48,254 nucleotides of DNA from Thalassobaculum litoreum DSM 18839 (GTDB lineage Bacteria > Pseudomonadota > Alphaproteobacteria > Thalassobaculales > Thalassobaculaceae), in NCBI RefSeq assembly GCF_900102465.1, contig NZ_FNBW01000022.1:1-48254 (forward strand), in the 5' to 3' direction. The stretch's first letter is position 1. Every line of letters starts with the position of its first letter. Under the pieces are notes generated by a model. It ran no database searches. It had not been told where the DNA came from and was given only the letters and a program-made list of their open reading frames with translations. Of this stretch, positions 24,353 through 33,169 are shown piece by piece. Both the position numbers and the translations under genes were made by a program.

Positions 24353-25999
24353 ATGGCCTGCGAGGAGGACATCCGGTCGGCGATTGAAGCCCTGTCGCAG
24401 CTGGGGCCGGCAGGCGACGCACTGCGGGCGGCCCATCCGTGGATGCGAAACGAGGGCTTCCGTGGTCTCGCCATGGGGATCAACACGGTGAACGGCAACA
24501 GCACCGGCGAGCTGGTGCTGAAGGTCTTCATCGACCGCAAGCTTCCGGTAGACGGCGACGAGGACGCCGTCCCCGCGATCCTGCGCCTCCCCGGCCTAGA
24601 CGCGGCGATCCCGACCGATGTGGACGAGGTGGGTGAGCCGGGGCTCCAGTTCACCCAGCCGGCGGCCGGCGGTACCTCGATCAAGATTGAAGGCGGGTTG
24701 CACGGCACCTTCGGCTGCCTTGTGACGCCGCGCCGCGGACCCTCAGGTCTGTTCCTGCTGACCAGCGCCCACGTAATCGGCTATTCTCGGCTCAGGCCGG
24801 CGGCGCCGGGGACGCCGGTCTTCGAGGTCGCGCGAAATGGCGACCATCGGGTGATCGCCGCTCTGACGGCCTACAAGCCGCTCAACTTCAATCCGGCCGG
24901 CCTGACGCAGATCGATGCGGCGATCGCCCGGATCACCACCCCCGCGATCACCGCCGACATTGACGGTCGCGGTCCGCCAAAGGGGGTCAATCCAAGTCCT
25001 CAGATCGGCGACAAGCTGTTCGCCTATGTGGACGGCGCCTGGAAGGCTACGACCCGGGTGACGACCCTGAACGCCATGCTGCACAAAATCAGGATGCAGG
25101 ACGGGACCGCCGTCCGGTACATCAACTACGGGGGTATGATCACCTGCAATGCCTTCACCAAGGGAGGAGATAGCGGGGCGCTGATCGTCGATCGCTACCA
25201 CAACGCCGTCGGTCTGGTGGTCGGGGGCGATCATGCAGACCGTGCCGATCCGCAGACGTATATCTGCCCGATGGACCGCATCCTGCAGCATTTCGGCGTG
25301 GAGCTCGTAACGCGCGACAGCATCGGCAGGACGCAAGGGGCGAGCCCGTCGACGAGCGCGTCGACCCCTGCCTCGCCCGTCGCGTCCGCAGGCGCAGCCG
25401 CCACGCTGACCCTCGAGAGGTTGAAGAAGATCGCCAAGACCGGCTTCGACCGCAGTGCGGCCCGCAACATCGACAGCCACATGATCCACGTTCGGGACGG
25501 GCTGCGCGAGGAGGGGCTGGACGACCGCGACATGATCCTGATGGCGCTGGCAACCATCAAGGCCGAAACCGCCGGGTTCGTGCCGGTCTCCGAGCCGCCG
25601 CACCGTTACAATACCTCCAAGTTCGGCAGGCCGGGTCAAGGGGCCGATTACGATCTCTACGAGGACCGTGGCAATCTGGGCAATACCGAGCCGGGCGACG
25701 GCAAGCGATTCCGTGGGCGCGGCTTCATCCAACTGACGGGCCGCTTTAACTACGACGAGGTCGGCGGCCGCATCGGCGTGGATCTGATCGCCGACCCGGG
25801 TCGAGCCAACGATCCGAAGACAGCCGGCCGCATTCTGGCGTCTTTCCTGAAGCAGCGCGAAGGGCGGATCCGCGCCGCTCTGACCGAGGACAGGATGGCC
25901 GACGCCCGCGCCCTCGTGAACGGCGGGCGCCACGGACTGGAGCGGTTCGAGACTTGCTACGACACGGTCGCCGACGTCTGGGACCGGACGGTGGTCTGA
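24353..25999 (+). CDS. trypsin-like serine protease fused to GH19-like muralytic domain
   Basis: A 548-residue two-domain protein. Residues 1-100 resemble the lead-in of bacterial trypsin-like peptidases (VLKVFIDRKLP, AAIPTDVDEVGE). The protease triad is His140 (LLTSAHVIG), Asp188 (TQIDAAIARI) and Ser274 (GGDSGALIV). A Ser/Ala/Pro linker (about 327-350) leads to a C-terminal domain like GH19 chitinases/endolysins: ATIKAETAGF with likely catalytic Glu405, YEDRGNLGNTEPGDGKRF, and RGRGFIQLTGRFNYDEVG. That fold cleaves chitin or peptidoglycan glycan strands. No signal peptide is seen, which is odd for a wall enzyme. The start at 24353 is 2 bases after the lipoprotein stop. Joining protease and muralytic domains is unusual; both active sites look intact. 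Confidence 0.8.
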   Translation: MACEEDIRSAIEALSQLGPAGDALRAAHPWMRNEGFRGLAMGINTVNGNSTGELVLKVFIDRKLPVDGDEDAVPAILRLPGLDAAIPTDVDEVGEPGLQFTQPAAGGTSIKIEGGLHGTFGCLVTPRRGPSGLFLLTSAHVIGYSRLRPAAPGTPVFEVARNGDHRVIAALTAYKPLNFNPAGLTQIDAAIARITTPAITADIDGRGPPKGVNPSPQIGDKLFAYVDGAWKATTRVTTLNAMLHKIRMQDGTAVRYINYGGMITCNAFTKGGDSGALIVDRYHNAVGLVVGGDHADRADPQTYICPMDRILQHFGVELVTRDSIGRTQGASPSTSASTPASPVASAGAAATLTLERLKKIAKTGFDRSAARNIDSHMIHVRDGLREEGLDDRDMILMALATIKAETAGFVPVSEPPHRYNTSKFGRPGQGADYDLYEDRGNLGNTEPGDGKRFRGRGFIQLTGRFNYDEVGGRIGVDLIADPGRANDPKTAGRILASFLKQREGRIRAALTEDRMADARALVNGGRHGLERFETCYDTVADVWDRTVV

Positions 26000-26030
26000 G
26001 CCAGAGCGGTCACCGCGAGCCGGGTCTGAC

Positions 26031-27161
<1,131 letters not shown>

Positions 27162-27178
27162 GCCGCTCTCCTTGCTGA

Positions 27179-28105
27179 CTACTTGTCGGTGTTGATGAGG
27201 CCGCGCACGAACCAGCGCTGCATGAAGATGACCACCAGGACCGGCGGGACCATGACGATGAGCGTGCCGGCCATCGCCAGGTTCCAGTGCGGGATGCCGC
27301 CGCCGGTGGTGTTGGAATCCGGCACGAGCTGGCCGAGCTCCACCGCCACCACGCCGTAGTTGGGGTCGGTGATGATCAGCAGCGGCCAGAGGTACTGGTT
27401 CCAGGAATACACGAACATGATCGTCGCCAGCGCCGCGATGTTGGTGCGCGACAGCGGGATCAGTACCTCCCACAGGAAGCGCAGCGGCCCGGCGCCGTCC
27501 ATCTGCGCCGCCTCGACCAGCTCGTCCGGGATGGTCATGAAGAACTGGCGGTACAGGAAGGTCCCGGTGGCGGTGGCGACCAGCGGCAGGATCAGCCCGG
27601 TATAGGAATTCAGCAGGTTCCACTCGAGCGCGACCCGCATGCCCGTCAGCGCCTCGAGCAGCCAGGTAAGGCCGACCACGTCGAGGATCTGCTGGAACGG
27701 CGACAGCGCGTTGGCGGCCACCGAATAGGTCGGCACGATCCGGACCTCCAGCGGCAGCATCAGGGTGATGAAGATCAGCCAGAAGATCAGCATCCGGAAG
27801 CGGTGCTGGAAGAAGACGATGCCGAAGGCGGTGATCGCCGCGACCGTGATCTTGCCGACCACGACGCCGGTGGCGAGGATCATGGTGTTCACGAACTTCT
27901 GTCCGAAATTCGAGCGCACCCAGGCTTCCGCCAGGTTGTCGAACAGGTGGGTGCCCGGCAGGAAGGTGGGGGGAACCCGGTTGACCTCCGGCAGCGTCTG
28001 CGTCGCCGCCACGAAGGTCAGGTAGAGCGGCACCAGCAGGGTCAGCAGCCCGGCGCCCAGGATGATCTGGGTGGCGATGTTCAGGCCGCGCGCGCGTTCG
28101 ATCAT
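27179..28105 (-). CDS. ugpE: ABC transporter permease, UgpE type
   Basis: A 308-residue membrane protein with six predicted helices, starting [20 protein letters not shown]. The MalG-family EAA loop is [30 protein letters not shown], the site that docks on the ATPase. It pairs with the UgpA permease 10 bases upstream. The stretch [25 protein letters not shown] is the periplasmic segment usual for UgpE. Confidence in the permease class is high, in substrate moderate. Confidence 0.88.
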   Translation of the reverse strand: MIERARGLNIATQIILGAGLLTLLVPLYLTFVAATQTLPEVNRVPPTFLPGTHLFDNLAEAWVRSNFGQKFVNTMILATGVVVGKITVAAITAFGIVFFQHRFRMLIFWLIFITLMLPLEVRIVPTYSVAANALSPFQQILDVVGLTWLLEALTGMRVALEWNLLNSYTGLILPLVATATGTFLYRQFFMTIPDELVEAAQMDGAGPLRFLWEVLIPLSRTNIAALATIMFVYSWNQYLWPLLIITDPNYGVVAVELGQLVPDSNTTGGGIPHWNLAMAGTLIVMVPPVLVVIFMQRWFVRGLINTDK

Positions 28106-28115
28106 GGGTCCGCCC

Positions 28116-28997
28116 TCAGGTGTAGTGGACGCGCCGCTCGATGTAGCGGAACTGGAAGAAGGTGAGCACCATGACCAGGAGCATCAGGATGATCGACTGG
28201 GCGGCGGCGCCGGAATAGTCGAGCCCGCGGAAGCCGTCCTCGTAGATCTTGAACACCATGAGGTCGGTCGCCCGCGCCGGGCCGCCGGCGGTCATGGTGT
28301 CGACGATGCCGAAACTGTCGGTGAAGCTGTCGGTGATGTTGATCACCAGCAGGAAGAAGGCGGTGGGCGCCAGCAGCGGAAGCTGGATGTCGCGGACCCG
28401 GCGCAGCACCCCGGCCCCGTCCATCGCGCTGGCCTCGGTGAGCGAGCGCGGGATCGCCTGCAGGCCGGCGAGGAAGAAGATGAAGTTGTAGGCCACCTGC
28501 TTCCAGGCGCCGGCAAAGATCACCATGGCGAGCGCGTGGTCGCCGTTCATGATCGGATCCCAGATGCCGGGCCAGATCTGATTGAGGTGCGACAGCAGGC
28601 CGGCCGAGGGATTGAAGATGAAACGGAAGGCCAGACCGACGGCGGGTGCCGCCACCGCGTAGGGCCAGATCAGGCCGACCCGGTAGAACTTGTAGCCGTT
28701 GAGCTGGCGGTCGGCGGCGATCGCCAGGACCAGCGCCATGCCCATGGACAGCAGGGTGGAGAAGAACGCGAAGATGATCGAGACCATCACCGAGTTCCAA
28801 TAGTACTCGTCCTCGACGATGGCCTGGAAATTCTCCAGTCCGACCCACTGGTTCCCGCCGCCCCAGGGCTGTTCCAGGGTGAAGGCCCAATACAGCGCCT
28901 GCGCGGTCGGCCAGTAGAAGAACACGAAGATGATCAGCAACTGAGGGGCGACCAGGGCGGCGGCGATCCAGTTGTTCTTGAAATAGGCTCGGCGCAT
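28116..28997 (-). CDS. ugpA: ABC transporter permease, UgpA type
   Basis: A 293-residue membrane protein with six helices, starting IAAALVAPQLLIIFVFFYWP. The coupling loop is IPRSLTEASAMDGAGVLRRVRDIQLPLL. The periplasmic part contains NQWVGLENFQAIVEDEYYW, as in UgpA and MalF-like proteins. It lies between ugpB (upstream, behind a hairpin) and ugpE (10 bases downstream). The ATG at 28997 fits the family N-terminus (MRRAYFKNNWI). Confidence 0.88.
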   Translation of the reverse strand: MRRAYFKNNWIAAALVAPQLLIIFVFFYWPTAQALYWAFTLEQPWGGGNQWVGLENFQAIVEDEYYWNSVMVSIIFAFFSTLLSMGMALVLAIAADRQLNGYKFYRVGLIWPYAVAAPAVGLAFRFIFNPSAGLLSHLNQIWPGIWDPIMNGDHALAMVIFAGAWKQVAYNFIFFLAGLQAIPRSLTEASAMDGAGVLRRVRDIQLPLLAPTAFFLLVINITDSFTDSFGIVDTMTAGGPARATDLMVFKIYEDGFRGLDYSGAAAQSIILMLLVMVLTFFQFRYIERRVHYT

Positions 28998-29029
28998 GGC
29001 GGCTGCTCACCCGGTACCGGAAAGAGGGA

Positions 29030-29056
29030 ACGGCGGCCGCATGGGGCGGCCGCCGT
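29030..29056 (-). terminator. strong hairpin between ugpB and ugpA
   Basis: Perfect 11-bp arms (ACGGCGGCCGC at 29030-29040 and its complement at 29046-29056) around a 5-base loop, 19 bases after the ugpB stop. No T-run follows, so it is more likely a partial terminator or an mRNA-stabilising structure. Such a structure gives binding proteins higher expression than their permeases in many ABC operons. Confidence 0.55.
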
Positions 29057-29074
29057 CGTCGTGACGTCGTGGGA

Positions 29075-30406
29075 TCAGGGCAGCGACTTGCCCTTGTAGA
29101 GCCGGGCGAACTTGGTGATCGCCGCGTTGCCGCGCTCGGCCGCCGCGTCCAGCGCCTCCTGGATGGTCTTCTTGCCGGCGAAGGCCGCCTCGATCTCGCC
29201 GGTCCACTCCTTGCGGATCTGAATGAAGCCGCCCAGGCGGATGCCGCGGGTGAGCGGGCCCGGCTCGGTGTAGGTCAGCGACTCAATGGCGACCTCGCGA
29301 CCCTTGTACGGCGCGTTGTCGTAGAAGCCGCTGTCCTTGAGGTTCTTGAAACCGGTCTTGGTGACCGGGATGTAGCCGGTGTTGGAGGACCAGAAGCGCT
29401 CGCTCTCCGGCGTCGCCAGGAACCCGAGATACGCCGCGGCACCGCGATACTCGGCTTCCGTCTTCTTCGACAGCACCCACAGGGAGGCGCCACCGACCAC
29501 GGTGTTGTGGCGCTCGTAGCCCTCGTAGATCGGCAGCATGGCCACATCCCATGTCAGGTCCGACGTGGCCACCGAATGCACGGTCGCGTGGCTGGCGATG
29601 GAGCCGAAATAGAACGAGCATTCGCCCTGGGCAAAGCTGTCGCGCGCGTTCAGACCGCCCTGGGAGGTGCGGATCTGCAGCAGGCCGTCATCCCGCCAGC
29701 GCTTCAGGTTCTCCATGTGCTGGACATGGACGGTGGTGTTGAACACCAGCTCGGCGTCGAGGCCGTCATAGCCGTTGTTGTTGGTCGCGATCGGCACGTT
29801 GTGGGCCATCGAGAACTGCTCGAGATCGACCCAGCTCGACGGGGCATAGGCGAAGGGGCACTCCTTGCCGCTGGCCTTCAGCTTCTCCAGATCGGCGCCG
29901 AACTCTTCCCAGGTCGCCGGCGGCGTATCGACGCCCGCCTTCTTCAGGTCGGCGATGTTGTAGTACATCACGGCCGTGGAGGAGTTGAACGGCATGGAGA
30001 ACAGCTCGCCCTTCGAGGAGGCGTAATAGTTCGAGATGCCGGGGAAATAGTTGTCCCAGTCGATGGCGATGTTGAAGTCCGCCATCATCTGCTGCACCGG
30101 ATAGAACTCGCCCGACATCATCAGGTCGGCGGTGCCGGCGTCATAGGCCTGGACGATGGTCGGGTGCTTGCCGGCGCGGAACGCGGCGATCGAATTCTGC
30201 ACCGCCTGGGCGTAGCCGTCCTGGCCGACGCAGACGATCTCGAATTCGCTCTGGGACTGGTTGAAGCGCTCGCAGGTCTGCTGCACGACCTCGCCTAGAT
30301 GGCCGCTCAACCCGTACCAGTACTCGAACTTGATGGGGTCGGCCGAAGCCGGGCCGGCCGCCAGCGCAGCAATGCCTGCGGCCGCGGCAAGGATGGGGAA
30401 TCTCAT
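29075..30406 (-). CDS. ugpB: periplasmic substrate-binding protein, UgpB-like
   Basis: A 443-residue solute-binding protein of the family that includes glycerol-3-phosphate-binding UgpB. A Sec signal peptide (MRFPILAAAAGIAALAAGP) ends at about residue 22 (ASA-DP). The mature start IKFEYWYGLSGHLGEVVQQ and later FNSSTAVMYYN, VGGASLWVLSKK and FWSSNTGYIPVTKTGF are typical. First gene of the transporter operon, with a strong AAGGAGACGG site. A TIM-barrel isomerase gene lies upstream on the same strand, which may hint at a sugar or polyol, but glycerol-phosphate or its diesters remain the family default. Confidence 0.88.
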   Translation of the reverse strand: MRFPILAAAAGIAALAAGPASADPIKFEYWYGLSGHLGEVVQQTCERFNQSQSEFEIVCVGQDGYAQAVQNSIAAFRAGKHPTIVQAYDAGTADLMMSGEFYPVQQMMADFNIAIDWDNYFPGISNYYASSKGELFSMPFNSSTAVMYYNIADLKKAGVDTPPATWEEFGADLEKLKASGKECPFAYAPSSWVDLEQFSMAHNVPIATNNNGYDGLDAELVFNTTVHVQHMENLKRWRDDGLLQIRTSQGGLNARDSFAQGECSFYFGSIASHATVHSVATSDLTWDVAMLPIYEGYERHNTVVGGASLWVLSKKTEAEYRGAAAYLGFLATPESERFWSSNTGYIPVTKTGFKNLKDSGFYDNAPYKGREVAIESLTYTEPGPLTRGIRLGGFIQIRKEWTGEIEAAFAGKKTIQEALDAAAERGNAAITKFARLYKGKSLP

Positions 30407-30640
30407 GCGCCGTCTCCTTATGGATGCAATCAGGAAGACATCGGCTACGAAGACATTCCCCGCGCCGATCTGTGGGCGTATCAGTGCCGCAACATCCCAA
30501 ACGATCGCGTGACGGACTTAAGAAGAGTGCGTTACGGAAGAGACTCAAAAGCTACGAATACATGGACAATTTGTTATGCCGACCGGCGGCGACGAGGGCC
30601 GCACCGGCTCGCGACGGAGGCGGTGCGGTCTCCGCGTGCC

Positions 30641-31459
30641 CTATTGGGCGAGGCCGAGCGACGCCAGGAATTCGGCGGAGCGCTGGACCTTGGTCTTGTC
30701 CTTGATCTCGATGATCAGGCGCGGGTTGCTGGTCAGCTTGGCCAGCGCCGCGAACACGGCGTGCCAGCGGATCGTGCCCTCGCCCAGGCTCCAGTGCCGG
30801 TCGGCATAACCGTCGGCATCCTGCAGATGGATATGCTCAAGCCGGTTGCCGGCGATGGTGACGTAATAGTCGACCGGCGGCGCCCCGGTGGAGCCGTGGG
30901 CGTAGTGGGCATGGCCGGTGTCGATTGATACGGCCACCGATTCGGACCCGAAGCTGTCGGCCAGCGTCACCCGGTCGGCCGGATCGACGTCCTCGATATT
31001 CTCGATGACGATGGTGACGCCGATATCCTGCGCCCGGGCGACCACCTCGCGCAGGGTATCGTGGCAATGACCGATCAGCTTTTCCCGGGACTCCGGCTGG
31101 TTGTCGTAATTGTTGTGGCCCCAGGTGGTGAAGGGGCTGTGGGCGACCATCTGGGTGGCGCCGAGGGCTTCGCAGACCTCCAGCCCCTGCAGGAGGCGCT
31201 TGCGCACCACCGCCTGGATGTCCGGATCCTGGGAGGCGATGGTGAAGCCCCAGAACGGGCCGTGGATGCCGAGCCGTCCGGTATGGCCGTCGAGCAGCGT
31301 CCTGGCGCGCTCGACCAGCGGCATCCAGTCGCCGTTGAGCACCTTGGCGTCGAAGAAGTCCTGGAGTTCGAGGTCGCGCGGCTTCTCGAGCAGCCAGTCG
31401 CGGTTGGTTTCGACCACGCTCAGCGGCATGGCCGCGCCAAGGATCGGAAGATCGGACAC
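30641..31459 (-). CDS. sugar phosphate isomerase/epimerase-like TIM-barrel protein
   Basis: A 272-residue protein of the xylose-isomerase-like/AP-endonuclease-2 fold. Metal-binding positions appear intact: Glu in VIENIEDV, Asp and His in SIDTGHAHYAHG, His in LEHIHLQDADG and Glu in SLGEGTIRW. Family members isomerise or epimerise sugars and inositols, and some cleave DNA at abasic sites. No signal peptide. It lies 234 bases upstream of ugpB on the same strand, a gap long enough for ugpB to have its own promoter. Confidence 0.8.
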   Translation of the reverse strand: MSDLPILGAAMPLSVVETNRDWLLEKPRDLELQDFFDAKVLNGDWMPLVERARTLLDGHTGRLGIHGPFWGFTIASQDPDIQAVVRKRLLQGLEVCEALGATQMVAHSPFTTWGHNNYDNQPESREKLIGHCHDTLREVVARAQDIGVTIVIENIEDVDPADRVTLADSFGSESVAVSIDTGHAHYAHGSTGAPPVDYYVTIAGNRLEHIHLQDADGYADRHWSLGEGTIRWHAVFAALAKLTSNPRLIIEIKDKTKVQRSAEFLASLGLAQ

Positions 31460-31743
31460 GGTGGGAACTCCTGTTGTCGGATAAGAATGTCCGCGCTGCG
31501 CCGGGGCGGGAGCCGAGGGGCGGCGGGCGTCCGAAAGGGACCGTAAGCCAGTTTATCCGGCCTCTGTTGCACCCGGGTGAAGCGGGGCGGTCGGAATTCT
31601 GAACCTCGGATGACGATCCCGCGTCGCCGCCACGGGCGGCGGCGGCAACGAGGCGCACGGGAGCGCTGGCTGCGAGCGCCATGCAGATCGACCGACGCGC
31701 GGTTAGGCGCGGAGCCAGGGGTCAGACAGGTGGAGCGGGGAAA

Positions 31744-31819
31744 TGGTGCCCAGGGGCGGATTTGAACCACCGACACGCGGATTTTCAATCCGCTGCTCTA
31801 CCAACTGAGCTACCTGGGC
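31744..31819 (-). tRNA. tRNA-Phe (GAA)
   Basis: Read on the minus strand: acceptor GCCCAGG, D-arm TAGCTCAGTTGGTAGAGCA, anticodon stem-loop GCGGATTGAAAATCCGC with anticodon GAA, T-arm GGTTCAAATCC and encoded CCA, 76 bases in all. The arms pair fully. No integrase or attachment repeat was seen beside it. Confidence 0.97.
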
Positions 31820-31957
31820 GTCGCCGAAGCGCGACGGCGTATATAGCCGCCGTGATCCACCCTGTCCAGCACGTCTGAGCGGGAAATTTCACCTCGGCCC
31901 GCGACCCGGCGTGCGGGCGTTGAAGTGACGGGGTCCGGCCCGTACATTGCCGGGACC

Positions 31958-33169
31958 ATGCAGATCGCCGATGCCCTCCGCCTCGCTATCCGTCACTTCA
32001 ACGCCGGTCAGGCGTCCGAAGGGGCCGCCCTGTGCGACGCCATCCTGAACGTCCAGCCGGACAACCCCGTGGCCAACTGCCTGCTGGCCCGCGCCCGCAT
32101 GCGCGCCGGCACCGCCGGCGAGGCGCGGCGGCTTGTCGACCGGGCAAAACGGGCCGCCCCGGACTATCCGCCCGCCCTGGAGCTGGACGCCCGTCTGCTC
32201 GACGAATTCGAGGAGGCCGACCGGGAGGTTGTGGCCGACGCCTATCGGCGGGCGCTGGCGGTCAGCCCGGCTACCTCCGCCCTGTGGTTCGCGTATGGCA
32301 ATCTGCGCCAGGGCGCCTTCGGCGACGCCGCCGGCTCGATCGTGCCCTATGCCCGCGCCCTGGCCGCCCGGCCGGGCGAGATCCCGGTGGCGATGAACCT
32401 GGCCACGGCCCGGCTCAAGCTGGACCAGGCCGAGGCGGCCCTGGCGCTGTGCGAGGAAACCCTGGCCAGCCGGCCGACCCATATCCGCGCGCTCGCCCTG
32501 AAGACCACCGCGCTGTTCGACCTCGGCCGGCCGAAACCCGCCGACGCCCTGACCGGATTCGGCACCCTGACCCGGCCGATGATGCTGCCGGTCCCCCAGG
32601 GCTACGACAGCCTGGAGGCGTTCAACGCCGATTTCGCCGAGGCCATCCGCACCCACCCGCGGCGGCGCGACGACTACGACCCGAACAAGCGGGCGATCCG
32701 CGGCGGCTCCATCGTCACCGACCTGCTGAACCACGACCACCCGGCGATCCGAGTCTTCCACGCCGCCCTGGATGCCGCCATCGCCGCCTATGGCGACGCC
32801 CTGCCGGCGCTGCCCGGCCATCCCCATATCGACGGACGGCCGGGCGGATATGCCCTGGATGTCTGGGGCAACATCCTGCGGGCGGAGGGCCATCAGGACG
32901 GCCATATCCATAATCTCGGCTGGCTGTCCGGCGTCTATTACGTGGAGATGCCGGAGGTGTTGCGCGAAGACGACGCCGCCCACGAGGGCTGGATCGAGTT
33001 CAACCATCCGGGCTACGGCATTCCCGACCGGGGCACGGCGACTGTCCACCGGGTCTGTCCGACGCCCGGGATGATCGTGCTGTTCCCGTCCTATGTGTGG
33101 CATCGCACGGTGCCGTTCGAGGGGGCCGGCGAGCGGATCTCCGTCGCTTTCGATCTGCATCCGCGATGA
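31958..33169 (+). CDS. TPR protein with C-terminal 2-oxoglutarate/Fe(II) oxygenase domain
   Basis: About 403 residues. The N-terminal 190 are tetratricopeptide-like helices (RHFNAGQASEGAALCDAIL, LDQAEAALALCEETL). The C-terminal part (about 200-403) is a putative 2OG-FeII_Oxy_5 domain: NKRAIRGGSIVTDLL, HQDGHIHNLGWLSGVYYVEM, and a closing PSYVWHRTVPFEGAGERISV with the distal His and Arg. Such proteins probably hydroxylate a protein or peptide bound by the TPRs. The start at ATG 31958 gives the natural TPR N-terminus. The stop overlaps the next gene by 4 bases (ATGA), so the two products are made together. Confidence 0.82.
   Translation: MQIADALRLAIRHFNAGQASEGAALCDAILNVQPDNPVANCLLARARMRAGTAGEARRLVDRAKRAAPDYPPALELDARLLDEFEEADREVVADAYRRALAVSPATSALWFAYGNLRQGAFGDAAGSIVPYARALAARPGEIPVAMNLATARLKLDQAEAALALCEETLASRPTHIRALALKTTALFDLGRPKPADALTGFGTLTRPMMLPVPQGYDSLEAFNADFAEAIRTHPRRRDDYDPNKRAIRGGSIVTDLLNHDHPAIRVFHAALDAAIAAYGDALPALPGHPHIDGRPGGYALDVWGNILRAEGHQDGHIHNLGWLSGVYYVEMPEVLREDDAAHEGWIEFNHPGYGIPDRGTATVHRVCPTPGMIVLFPSYVWHRTVPFEGAGERISVAFDLHPR

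Noticed and set aside
31744-31819. tRNA-Phe as a genomic-island attachment site
   Set aside because: No integrase gene or repeat of the tRNA 3' end was found in the window.
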